From assembly GCA_964606415.1 (NCBI GenBank), contig CAZSGN010000009.1, positions 1 through 21,677 of the forward strand: 21,677 nt of DNA, given 5' to 3'. The stretch is from CAZSGN01 sp964606415 (lineage in GTDB: Bacteria > Bacteroidota > Bacteroidia > Bacteroidales > JBBRXJ01). The position numbers were made by a program, and so were the translations under genes. The stretch's first letter is position 1. Each line of letters opens with the position of its first letter. This document shows, piece by piece, positions 8,807 through 16,389 of the stretch. The notes under the pieces are model-generated. The model saw only the letters and a program-made list of their open reading frames with translations, was not told the DNA's origin and ran no database searches.

Positions 8807-10675
8807 ATGCAGAAAATATTCATTTTTTTAATTTTCCTTACGGCAACGCTACCTGTTTTTTCACAAAATTCAAAAGTCAGTGAATTGATGAACCAGGGGA
8901 ATTACCAAAAAGCGCAGGAATTATTAACAATGAAACAGGCGCCCAGCGAAATGGATATCAACGATTTATCAGCATTAGGTATTTGTTATATCAAACTTAA
9001 AGATTACAATAAGGGAGAAACTATTTTTCGCGAGATTACCTCCAGGAAACGTGCCAGACCAAGACATTATCTCTACTATGGCGAAATTTTGCGCATCAAT
9101 AAAAAATATGCCGAGGCCAAAGAAGCCTTTAAGATATTTCTAAAAGAAGACCCGTCCAGGGATGAAGTTCATCTAAAAATACAGTCCTGCGATTCACTAA
9201 ATAAATGGGAGGGATATCAGACAGATATCACACTAACTGGTTTGGATAGCATCAATAGTGCAAATGAAGAAAAATCTGCTTTAATAGTTAATGAAGATTT
9301 TATTTTTATCAGCAACAATATCCCGGAAAAATATCAGGAGTATGACCGTGATGGCAAAAATATCATCCATGGTTACCTGATTCAAAAAGACAGCAATATC
9401 CTTTTCCAGGAAAATCTTCTCTCGGATTACACTTGTGATGCCATGGATTATTCTCTTTCTAAAAAAATGTTTGCATTCACATTAATGAAAAAAGAAAAGT
9501 ACATCCACGAAACCGGGGTATCTAATTCCTGGATCTACTTCAAAAAACAAAAAGACAAAAAAGATCAATTAATTCGCTTTAAATGGGACAACATGCCAAA
9601 AGAGGAAATCAACCTGTCACATCCGGCATTTTCAAGGCAAGGCAGGCGCCTTTATTTTGCAGCAGATATACCAGGAGGCTTTGGCGGATTTGATTTATAT
9701 TATTCCGATTATAAAGAAGGAAAATGGACCACCCCTGTCAACCTGGGAGACAAAATCAACACAGAAGGCGATGAACTATACCCGGTAATCGCAGGCGACA
9801 GCATGATGTATTTTGCGTCGGATGGTTATCCGGGATATGGAAATCTGGATATCTATCAAACAACAATGAAACAAGACAGATTTTCTACACCAAAAAACAT
9901 GAAAACACCTGTTAATTCCATAGGTAACGACTATTCCTATCGGCCAGTCAATCAATGGCATGGCTACCTTACATCCAACAGATCAAGTATGAGCAAAGGA
10001 ATGAATGATGTTTTTATGTACAGTCGCCCCAAACCTGTCAAAGAACCAGAAGAGGTGGTTCCACCCGAGCCGGAACCACTTGTCTTCAATCCCGCTAACT
10101 TTGTTCCGGACCCAATCTATTTCAGCATTAACTCGGACAGCATTGATCAGGCCTATTCAGGTCTTTTAACACAAATAGCTGATACCATGAAAAAATATGA
10201 GGATATTTCTCTTCGTATAACAGGATACGCAGATCATCAAGGACCTGCATCTTACAGCCTCAAGCTGGCAGGAAAACGAGCTAAAACAGTCAGCAGCTAC
10301 TTAATCAAACAAGGAATTGACTCGTCGCGCATGGATACTGTGAATGGAGGGGTCAACAAAGAAAAGCAAAACAAAGGGATCAATTATCATGTCCAAATCG
10401 GTTCTGCCAAAAAAGAAGATGTGGCAGATTGGTACGAAAAAGCCATTGACCATAGCCACAAAGTTAGATCTTTCAAAAATGGGGATTATATGATATATGC
10501 CATAGGTAATAGTCAATCGAAAGCAAAAGCGGAAACATTATTAGATCAAATGAAAGATCAACACGGCATTGAAGGTTTAATTATTTGTTCATCAAAAGGT
10601 AAACTGTTGGCTAATCACACTTATGCTTTAAACAGGCGGACTGAATTTAAATGGCTCATAAAAAATGCTCAATAA
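8807..10675 (+). CDS. PorE-like protein: TPR, beta-propeller (PD40), OmpA domain, SPOR-like tail
   Basis: 622 residues. Signal peptide 1-20 (VFSQ); TPR helices about 22-116; beta-propeller-type segment about 145-406 with PD40 motifs (HPAFSRQGRRLYFAAD; GFGGFDLYYSDY; DELYPVIAGDSMMYFASDG; GNLDIY); Pro/Glu linker 408-425; OmpA-like peptidoglycan-binding domain about 436-512, keeping the aspartate (GYAD, D476) and arginine (GKRA, R491) used to bind diaminopimelate; then about 527-595 a segment starting NYHVQIGSAKK that resembles a SPOR domain. PorE of P. gingivalis has TPR, propeller, a carboxypeptidase-regulatory-like domain and OmpA; here that regulatory domain is not visible and a SPOR-like tail is added. 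No lipobox. Likely periplasmic, tying the export or anchoring machinery to peptidoglycan. It is the last gene of the operon, paired with the PorP/SprF-family gene as is common for such loci. Confidence 0.9.
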   Translation: MQKIFIFLIFLTATLPVFSQNSKVSELMNQGNYQKAQELLTMKQAPSEMDINDLSALGICYIKLKDYNKGETIFREITSRKRARPRHYLYYGEILRINKKYAEAKEAFKIFLKEDPSRDEVHLKIQSCDSLNKWEGYQTDITLTGLDSINSANEEKSALIVNEDFIFISNNIPEKYQEYDRDGKNIIHGYLIQKDSNILFQENLLSDYTCDAMDYSLSKKMFAFTLMKKEKYIHETGVSNSWIYFKKQKDKKDQLIRFKWDNMPKEEINLSHPAFSRQGRRLYFAADIPGGFGGFDLYYSDYKEGKWTTPVNLGDKINTEGDELYPVIAGDSMMYFASDGYPGYGNLDIYQTTMKQDRFSTPKNMKTPVNSIGNDYSYRPVNQWHGYLTSNRSSMSKGMNDVFMYSRPKPVKEPEEVVPPEPEPLVFNPANFVPDPIYFSINSDSIDQAYSGLLTQIADTMKKYEDISLRITGYADHQGPASYSLKLAGKRAKTVSSYLIKQGIDSSRMDTVNGGVNKEKQNKGINYHVQIGSAKKEDVADWYEKAIDHSHKVRSFKNGDYMIYAIGNSQSKAKAETLLDQMKDQHGIEGLIICSSKGKLLANHTYALNRRTEFKWLIKNAQ

Positions 10676-10794
10676 GTCTGCTCCTGCTAACACGTTACTG
10701 CCCTATTAATGCTTCTTTGACAAAATAAAGGCGCTGGTGTTTCCTTAAATAAGGTAAAAGAGATATGTACCAAAATAGTATTTTTTTATCTTCG

Positions 10795-10810
10795 TTGGTT
10801 CATTAACCAA
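10795..10810. promoter_or_regulatory. Perfect inverted repeat just upstream of the GH28 gene
   Basis: TTGGTTcattAACCAA is a perfect 6-bp inverted repeat with a 4-base centre, ending 10 bases before the ATG at 10821. It could be a regulator binding site or a small hairpin near the start of the transcript. Just before it, TATCTTCG (10787-10794) is one mismatch from TAnnTTTG. A second small inverted repeat, CCTTAaaTAAGG, lies at 10743-10754. No strong terminator was seen between 10676 and 10820 for the upstream operon. Confidence 0.35.
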
Positions 10811-10820
10811 ACCATATCTT

Positions 10821-12242
10821 ATGAACCTTTATAAGCAACTGTTAATTCAACCTGAGAAAACAATTTTTCTGCTATCATTACTGTCCATAATCTTTATACA
10901 ACCGTTACAGGGACAAGATAAAACAAGCACCTTTCTAACCTGGGATGATGTCCCGGAAATAGAAGCCAGCATTCAATCACCGCTTATTCCAGCCAGGACT
11001 TATAACATTAAAGAATTTGGCGCTGTTGCAGATAGTATAACAGATGCCAGGTCCGCTATTATGGAGGCAATCCGAGAAGCAAATAAAACAGGCGGGGGCA
11101 AGGTCGTTATAAGCCAGGGCAAATGGTTCTGTAAAGGCCCCATTCATTTGTTAAGCAACATTGAATTGCATCTGGAAAAAGGAGCTACTTTAATCTTCTC
11201 TGAAGACCCTGAAGATTATCTCCCACCTGTATTAACTCGCTGGGAAGGAACTGAACTTTTCAATTACTCCCCCTTTATCTATGCCTACCAGGCAGTAAAT
11301 GTAGCCCTAACAGGTGAAGGCATGTTGGATGGTAATACAAAAAACACTTTTGGCAAATGGCGAAGCAAACAAGGAGAGGACAAATACCATTTACGCACCC
11401 TGGGCGCCAAACAGGTACCTGTTTACAAAAGAGTTTTTGGAGAGGGCCATTATCTGCGCCCCAGCATGATCCAGTTTTTTTCATGCAGCAATGTTAAAGT
11501 TCGTGATGTAACCATTATTGATTCCCCTTTCTGGGTTGTGCATCTCGTAGCATCATATAACGCAACAGTTCGCGGCATTACAGTCAACAGCCAAAGACTC
11601 AATAATGATGGCGTTGATATCGAATCCAGCTCAAATATTTTGATTGAGAACAACCGGTTCACCACAGGCGATGATGCTATTGTTATTAAATCAGGCCGCG
11701 ACCAGGATGGCTGGCGTTTAGGACGCCCCAGTGAAAGAATTATTATCAGGAATAATTACATGGAGGGACACAATGCACTGGCTATAGGAAGTGAAATGTC
11801 CGGCGGAGTAAGAAATGTGTTTATGGAGAATAATGAATTAGGGCATGTCAAAGGAGCTTTGTATTTTAAATCGAATAAAGACAGAGGCGGTATTGTTGAA
11901 AATATTTGGATCCGTGATGTAAATGTAAAAAAATCAGACAAACCTTTGATTCAGTTCCGAACCAACTATCACGGATTAAGGGAAGGAGGACACAACCCGG
12001 AATTCCGGAATATCACCATCAATAATGTTACCGTACAGGATGTCGGCGGCCTTATCCATATCCATGGAATAGAAGAAAAACCCATCCGTAATATTTCCAT
12101 CAGCAATGTACACGGAATAAAATCCCGGCTAACAGGTGAAGAATTGGAAAAAGCATTCATTATTGATACAAAAAAAACTTATATAAAAGATCTCACACTG
12201 GATCATGTCACACTTAACGGACAAGCAATAAAGGTAAAATAA
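10821..12242 (+). CDS. Secreted glycoside hydrolase family 28 (polygalacturonase-like)
   Basis: 473 residues. The N-terminus has a hydrophobic signal segment (about 14-31, ending LQGQ) preceded by a longer than usual polar stretch. YNIKEFGAVAD (61-71) is the typical opening of pectinase beta-helix enzymes. The right-handed beta-helix carries the GH28 catalytic set: NNDG (D263), GDDAI (D284, D285), GHNALAIGSEMSGG (H317) and FKSN (K350). Compared with the usual GHG and RIK motifs, the second G is N and the R-I is Y-F, so substrate preference may differ from simple polygalacturonate; the catalytic acids are intact. GH28 enzymes hydrolyse alpha-1,4-galacturonosyl or related bonds in pectin and rhamnogalacturonan. 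No T9SS sorting domain is present, so it is probably periplasmic. It has no SusC/SusD or carbohydrate neighbours here. Confidence 0.9.
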   Translation: MNLYKQLLIQPEKTIFLLSLLSIIFIQPLQGQDKTSTFLTWDDVPEIEASIQSPLIPARTYNIKEFGAVADSITDARSAIMEAIREANKTGGGKVVISQGKWFCKGPIHLLSNIELHLEKGATLIFSEDPEDYLPPVLTRWEGTELFNYSPFIYAYQAVNVALTGEGMLDGNTKNTFGKWRSKQGEDKYHLRTLGAKQVPVYKRVFGEGHYLRPSMIQFFSCSNVKVRDVTIIDSPFWVVHLVASYNATVRGITVNSQRLNNDGVDIESSSNILIENNRFTTGDDAIVIKSGRDQDGWRLGRPSERIIIRNNYMEGHNALAIGSEMSGGVRNVFMENNELGHVKGALYFKSNKDRGGIVENIWIRDVNVKKSDKPLIQFRTNYHGLREGGHNPEFRNITINNVTVQDVGGLIHIHGIEEKPIRNISISNVHGIKSRLTGEELEKAFIIDTKKTYIKDLTLDHVTLNGQAIKVK

Positions 12243-12531
12243 GCACCAGACTCTATTTGGAATATATTCGATTTTGCTGAAAATCAGGCCTTGCCCCTAA
12301 CCCTTATAGAGCGTTCTGATTTTTCAGCTGCTTCACCCTTGGGCAGGCTAACGAACAGCAGAGGAAATAAAGATCAATAAGAACATTCATGGTAAGGATG
12401 AGAAAAATATTAAACGGTATTCCACGCCAACAATTAATCCCTGACTGTCCTAAAGTTAATTGATAGGGAAAAAATAAAAACAAAAAACCGTTTAATAAAG
12501 CCTGGGGTTATATTATGTTTACCAGATTGGT
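12243..12531. other. Convergent intergenic region with imperfect inverted repeat
   Basis: These 289 bases lie between two convergent genes and show no credible ORF. An imperfect inverted repeat (left arm 12276-12287, right arm 12316-12328, one bulged T in the right arm, arms GCTGAAAATCAG and CTGATTTTTCAGC) encloses a 28-base loop; a second pairing of GCCTTGCCC (12288-12296) with GGGCAGGC (around 12341-12348) may extend the structure. It could end the GH28 transcript, although no T-run follows. The rest is unremarkable. Confidence 0.35.
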
Positions 12532-14679
12532 TTAATAACCATTATTAGATATATCAAAATATTTTTTCTTGAATTCTTTTAGCTTCTCGGGTTGACCAAG
12601 AATGGTTAAAATATCTTCTTCCAAAAGCACCGTATCTCCTCCAGGGGTAATAGACTCCCCCCTGCGTTCTATGATAGCTATCAGTAAACCTTTAGGCAAA
12701 TCAATCTCTTTTATCTTTTTCCCAATAAAATACAAGCAGGCTTTATTCGTTGGTTGCAGTCGAAAACTAATATATCTTTCATGATGAAGAAGGTATTCTT
12801 TCACTTCTCTGGCTGTTTGTTTTGAAGTTATAGCTTGATGGAAATTATCCCGGTCTGTAATATCCAGTAACCTGGAAAGTATCCTTAATAAAAGTTGATG
12901 ATCGTTGGAGGGGGCAACAATAAAAAAGAAAACATGAATGGTATCTTCGGATGAAATGTCATCTTTAGCTATTTTTTTTCTGATTCCTTTGGGAGCAATA
13001 ACAATATGTGCAAATGGAGAATCCACTTTATCAAAACTGGCAAAATGAATAGAAACATATGGTATAATAAATTCCGCATCAATGCTTTTGACAGATAAGA
13101 ATTGTGTGATAAGTTCATCTTTATCAACCTTAATATTCTCAGATATTTTGTTTGCCACACTATTTATTAATTTTGTGTAAGGTTTGGTTTTAAAATTTAA
13201 TAGCATTGCTTTATTTACAAAAGATATGTCAGCATTGGTAATCAATTGATCAAATTGGTCGTTCTCCCGGAGTCCTTTTTCCTTAATAATATAAAGGAAT
13301 TCATTTTCAATCTTTTCATATTTTTTCTTTCCCAAAAGTTCAAACCAGTGATAAATAGCACCTTCTCTTTTAATCTTGCCTTTCGCATAATAATTATACC
13401 ATGCTATACCAAGAAGTATTAATCCCACAGAAAATAATGTGGGTTCCCATCCAAGATAAATAATAAGGGCAAAAGCAGAAATCATCCCGAATACCTGCAT
13501 ATAAGGGTATAAAGGTGATTTGTACCCCGGGTCATATGTTGCGATTTTGCTGTTTCGAAAAATAATTACAGCAAAGTTTATGAAGAAAAAGATCAATAAT
13601 TGAAAAGTACTGGCCATTTTTGCTATATCTTCTGTACTAACAAAGATTATAATAATGATGATGATTAAAGAAGTTATAACAATTGAAAACACAGGCATCT
13701 GGGTCTTTTTATTTTGCCTGGAAAAAACAGGCGGGAGTAATTTATCCCTTGCCATTGCCAATGGATATCGTGAGGAAGACATGATACCTGCATTGCCGGT
13801 AGATGCAAATGCTGCAACAGCACTTATCACCACAATGACCAACGCTATTTTGGAAGGCATCCATGTTAAAACATGAGATGTTAACGTGGCTACAGGCGTA
13901 AGGTCTGTGATAAATTCTTTTTGATTTATAAAACTTACCATCAAAAATGTTCCCAGTGCATAAATTAAACAAGTGACAATAAGTGAAATAATCATTCCGA
14001 GGGGTATATTTCGTTCGGGATTTTTTATTTCTTCTGCAATACTGGCCACTTTTGTGAGACCGGCATAAGAAACAAAAACAAAGCCTATGGTTGCAAAAAG
14101 CCCGCCTATTCCCTCTTCAAAAAACGGCACAAAATTACTGCTTATAATCTCATTGAGATTGTTATTACTAAATAAATGAATTAACCCGTCAATGATCAAA
14201 AGCCCCAATATAAAAATTAGAATGATGACAAAAATACTCTGGAATCCTGAACTATTTTTTGCTCCAATAATATTAATCACGCCAAAAACAATGGTTAACA
14301 CGATAGCGATATGATCTACAGGTATGTCGAGAATCAATGAGGTATATGCACCCATACCAACAAGTGCAAAAGCAGATTTTAAAACCAGTGCAAAATAAGT
14401 CCCCAGCCCCCCGATAGTACCAAATAAAGGCCCGTAAGCCCTGTCAATAATAAAATAAGCACCACCTGCTTTGGGTATAGCTGTAGATATTTCAGCCATA
14501 CAAAACATAGCCGGGATAATCAATATCGCTGATAAAATATATGCCAGGAAAACAGAAGGGCCTGTGTACATCGCGGCTATTCCGGGCAAAAGAAAAAAAC
14601 CACTGCTAAACATTGCGCCAGTGCTTATAGCAAAAACACCAAAAAGGCCTATTTCTTTATTTAATTTTTGTTTTTCCAT
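12532..14679 (-). CDS. APC-family amino acid permease fused to PTS EIIA-like and RCK_C domains
   Basis: 715 residues. Residues about 10-435 form an APC-superfamily permease with some 12 membrane segments; the first carries TGAMFSSGFFLLPG, matching the family's substrate-contacting unwound helix, and EEIKNPERNIPLG (216-228) matches the conserved loop after TM6. Residues about 505-632 resemble a PTS EIIA type-2 (nitrogen/fructose type) domain, with H545 in SIHFASFDKVDSP at the place of the phosphorylatable histidine, one residue offset from the usual PHxR context. Residues about 635-708 are a clear RCK_C (TrkA-C) ligand-binding domain (GKKIKEIDLPKGLLIAIIERRGESITPGGDTVLLEEDILTILG, seen here in short pieces). 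It is probably a regulated amino acid or cation-coupled transporter at the inner membrane; substrate unknown. It stands alone, convergent with GH28. Confidence 0.9.
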   Translation of the reverse strand: MEKQKLNKEIGLFGVFAISTGAMFSSGFFLLPGIAAMYTGPSVFLAYILSAILIIPAMFCMAEISTAIPKAGGAYFIIDRAYGPLFGTIGGLGTYFALVLKSAFALVGMGAYTSLILDIPVDHIAIVLTIVFGVINIIGAKNSSGFQSIFVIILIFILGLLIIDGLIHLFSNNNLNEIISSNFVPFFEEGIGGLFATIGFVFVSYAGLTKVASIAEEIKNPERNIPLGMIISLIVTCLIYALGTFLMVSFINQKEFITDLTPVATLTSHVLTWMPSKIALVIVVISAVAAFASTGNAGIMSSSRYPLAMARDKLLPPVFSRQNKKTQMPVFSIVITSLIIIIIIIFVSTEDIAKMASTFQLLIFFFINFAVIIFRNSKIATYDPGYKSPLYPYMQVFGMISAFALIIYLGWEPTLFSVGLILLGIAWYNYYAKGKIKREGAIYHWFELLGKKKYEKIENEFLYIIKEKGLRENDQFDQLITNADISFVNKAMLLNFKTKPYTKLINSVANKISENIKVDKDELITQFLSVKSIDAEFIIPYVSIHFASFDKVDSPFAHIVIAPKGIRKKIAKDDISSEDTIHVFFFIVAPSNDHQLLLRILSRLLDITDRDNFHQAITSKQTAREVKEYLLHHERYISFRLQPTNKACLYFIGKKIKEIDLPKGLLIAIIERRGESITPGGDTVLLEEDILTILGQPEKLKEFKKKYFDISNNGY

Positions 14680-14698
14680 TTACTGACTAAAATATACA

Positions 14699-14853
14699 TC
14701 TGTTTATATTTTAATTTTCAATTGTCATGACCTGTCCATGACTCTCAAAACCAAATTTCACGACATATCATAACTTAAAATAATCATCAAATAGTGTGTG
14801 TTCCACAACTGGCGAATCATGGCTCTGTTCCTTGCATGATCAACAACACAAAA
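14699..14853. repeat. Tandem element copy A (about 155 bp)
   Basis: First copy of an imperfect direct repeat whose second copy is at 14896-15050 (offset 197 bp). Shared blocks include TCTGTTTAT, TTTAATTTTCAATTGTCA, CATATCATAACT, GTGTGTGTTC and ATCATGGCTC in the same order; I estimate roughly three quarters identity by eye with several single-base gaps. Copy A also has CCATGA near its start and TCATGG near its end, a shorter version of the inverted pair in copy B. Confidence 0.75.
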
Positions 14854-14861
14854 TTTAAAAC

Positions 14862-14888
14862 ATGTAAAATAATAAATTTATTTTACAT
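14862..14888. repeat. AT-rich perfect hairpin between the two element copies
   Basis: ATGTAAAATAA (14862-14872) and TTATTTTACAT (14878-14888) are a perfect 11-bp inverted repeat with a 5-base loop. It sits exactly in the spacer between the two direct repeats. Read on the minus strand the stem is followed by a T-rich stretch (GTTTTAAATTTT), so it could end transcription of the efflux operon about 200 bases after its last gene, or be a structural part of the element. Confidence 0.6.
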
Positions 14889-14895
14889 TATTTCA

Positions 14896-15050
14896 TCTGT
14901 TTATTTATTTAATTTTCAATTGTCAGAACCTGCCATGATTGTTAAAACCAGTTTCACGGCATATCATAACTCCAAAATAATTATCAGAATGTGTGTGTTC
15001 TGCCAGCCGGCGGATCATGGCTCGGTTCATTTAACTTATCAACAATAAAA
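14896..15050. repeat. Tandem element copy B (about 155 bp) with internal long-range stem
   Basis: Second copy of the direct repeat. It can fold on itself: GAACCTGCCATGAT (14926-14939) pairs with ATCATGGCTCGGTTC (15014-15028), interrupted only by a small internal mismatch (TG against CTC), around a 74-base loop. GAACC/GGTTC and CCATGAT/ATCATGG are the two helical parts. This suggests a structured RNA or a non-autonomous mobile or recombination element; its family is unknown to me. Confidence 0.7.
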
Positions 15051-15063
15051 GCAAATATCAGAG

Positions 15064-15087
15064 ATAAATAATGGAAACGGTATTTAT
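15064..15087 (-). terminator. Weak hairpin directly after the TolC stop codon
   Basis: ATAAATA (15064-15070) and TATTTAT (15081-15087) pair around a 10-base loop right next to the stop codon at 15088-15090. The stem is short and A/T only, and no clear T-run follows in the direction of transcription, so terminator function is doubtful. Confidence 0.2.
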
Positions 15088-16389
15088 TTATTCATATTCA
15101 TCAATTATGCCACCAGTCAGCCGCAGCAATGTATGATGGCTTTGAATAACCCTGAAAACAGCGTTCTGATATTCGTAGGCAGCATTCATATAAACCTGTT
15201 GTACATCCCTGAAATTAAAAGAGTTAATGGCTCCGGACTGAAGTTTTTCACGGGAAAGGCTCAAATTCAATTCCGCTGACTCCATATTTTCATGGGCTAC
15301 CCGAAGTAATTGTTTTCTTACCTTATATAACTCAAACTCCTGGGCAAGTTGATTCTTTAGGTCCTGCTCCATTTCTTTGGCCTGCACTTCTGAAATATCT
15401 CTTTCCAATCTTGCTACTTCCACCGCCCGCTTGCGGGAATTTCCATCAAATATCTTGTAAGTAATTGATATACCTACTGATGTATTATATCCATTACCCT
15501 GATTAAAACGATTTAAATTTTCATAATTCTGCTCCTGATCACTATACCCGGCCGATCCTTTTAGTGATATACTGGGATAATAAGCACTTTTAGAAGATTT
15601 CATATCCAGGCGTGCCAATTCCAGATTCATATACTGATTTTTCAGGGTATGATTATTCTTAAGCATTTGATTCTCCAGATCGGCATATTCAAAACCAGAA
15701 GTGTCCGGAGAAAACTGAGAAATAAATTGATATACCGAATCCAGTGGTTCTGCCATATGGTAGTTAAGCTCCCTTATGGCATTGCGATATGCAGCTTTTG
15801 CGGAAAGAAAAACTGAACTGTCTTTCAGATACGCATTTTTTGCCTGGAGCAGCTCATAAGTATCCATCACACCTATCTCTTTACTATATTCTCCACGCTT
15901 ATAACGATCTCTTGATAGTTCCATATTATTCTGTGCAATGGAAGCTTGTTCATCTGTAAGGAGGATATTATAATAAGCCAGAATCACATTGTATATGGTG
16001 TTTTCTATTACTACAGCAGTATTACCTGCAGAAAGCTTTTCCATCTCCTCCAAACGGCTTTTTTGTATGCGGGCGCTAAATCCCCTGAAAATAGTCCAGT
16101 TCAACTCCACCAAGCTGTTAAGTTGCTGTGTAGTATAAATATCGTTGTCCTCAAAATATTCGGAGATATTTCCAGAACTGATAAACTGAATATTGGGTAA
16201 AGCACCTGTATTACCCCAGGCATTTTGCAAATCAGCAATATCTTCACTTTTCCGGGTCATAATAATCCCAAAATTATTTTGCAATGCCTTATTTAAAGCA
16301 TCCTCCAACCCCAGATTTTGTTTTTCCTGTGCAGTAAGATTCAGTGTACCCAGGAAAAGTATTATGCCAGCTAATATTTTCATTTTCAT
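15088..16389 (-). CDS. TolC-like outer-membrane efflux protein (OEP family)
   Basis: 433 residues with a signal peptide (about 1-20, ending LTAQ). The mature protein has the two-fold OEP organisation: an opening LGLEDALNKALQNNFGI motif, long alpha-hairpin regions rich in charged and small residues, a first barrel segment (NSLVELNWTIFRGF), and its second-half counterpart (TSVGISITYKIFDGNSRKRAV). The paired ...W.IF.G. and ...Y.IFDG. strands are typical of TolC-family channels. It forms the outer-membrane duct of the RND pump encoded just upstream. Its ATG overlaps the pump gene's TGA as ATGA, so the two are probably translationally coupled. It is the last gene of the efflux operon. No lipobox cysteine was seen, unlike NodT-type members. 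Confidence 0.93.
   Translation of the reverse strand: MKMKILAGIILFLGTLNLTAQEKQNLGLEDALNKALQNNFGIIMTRKSEDIADLQNAWGNTGALPNIQFISSGNISEYFEDNDIYTTQQLNSLVELNWTIFRGFSARIQKSRLEEMEKLSAGNTAVVIENTIYNVILAYYNILLTDEQASIAQNNMELSRDRYKRGEYSKEIGVMDTYELLQAKNAYLKDSSVFLSAKAAYRNAIRELNYHMAEPLDSVYQFISQFSPDTSGFEYADLENQMLKNNHTLKNQYMNLELARLDMKSSKSAYYPSISLKGSAGYSDQEQNYENLNRFNQGNGYNTSVGISITYKIFDGNSRKRAVEVARLERDISEVQAKEMEQDLKNQLAQEFELYKVRKQLLRVAHENMESAELNLSLSREKLQSGAINSFNFRDVQQVYMNAAYEYQNAVFRVIQSHHTLLRLTGGIIDEYE

Larger units (their letters stand above)
14680..15087. other. Gene-free region with tandem non-coding element
   Basis: These 408 bases lie between the end of the TolC gene and the start of the permease gene (both minus strand). 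I see no credible coding sequence; an open frame at 14794-15048 starts with GTG and its two halves resemble each other only because of the DNA repeat. The region consists of two diverged direct repeats with a hairpin between them, plus the permease promoter region at its left end (a TATATTTT run near 14690 on the minus strand is a weak -7 candidate). Confidence 0.6.

Noticed and set aside
14794..15048. 84-codon plus-strand open frame in the intergenic region
   Set aside because: It starts with GTG, has no recognisable product, and its internal similarity (CV...Q.A.HGSV twice) follows from the DNA repeat; it is better explained as part of the non-coding tandem element.
14699..15050. Integron attC sites as an explanation for the tandem element
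   Set aside because: I could not find the RYYYAAC and GTTRRRY core pair at the ends of the folded element, and there are no gene cassettes between the copies.
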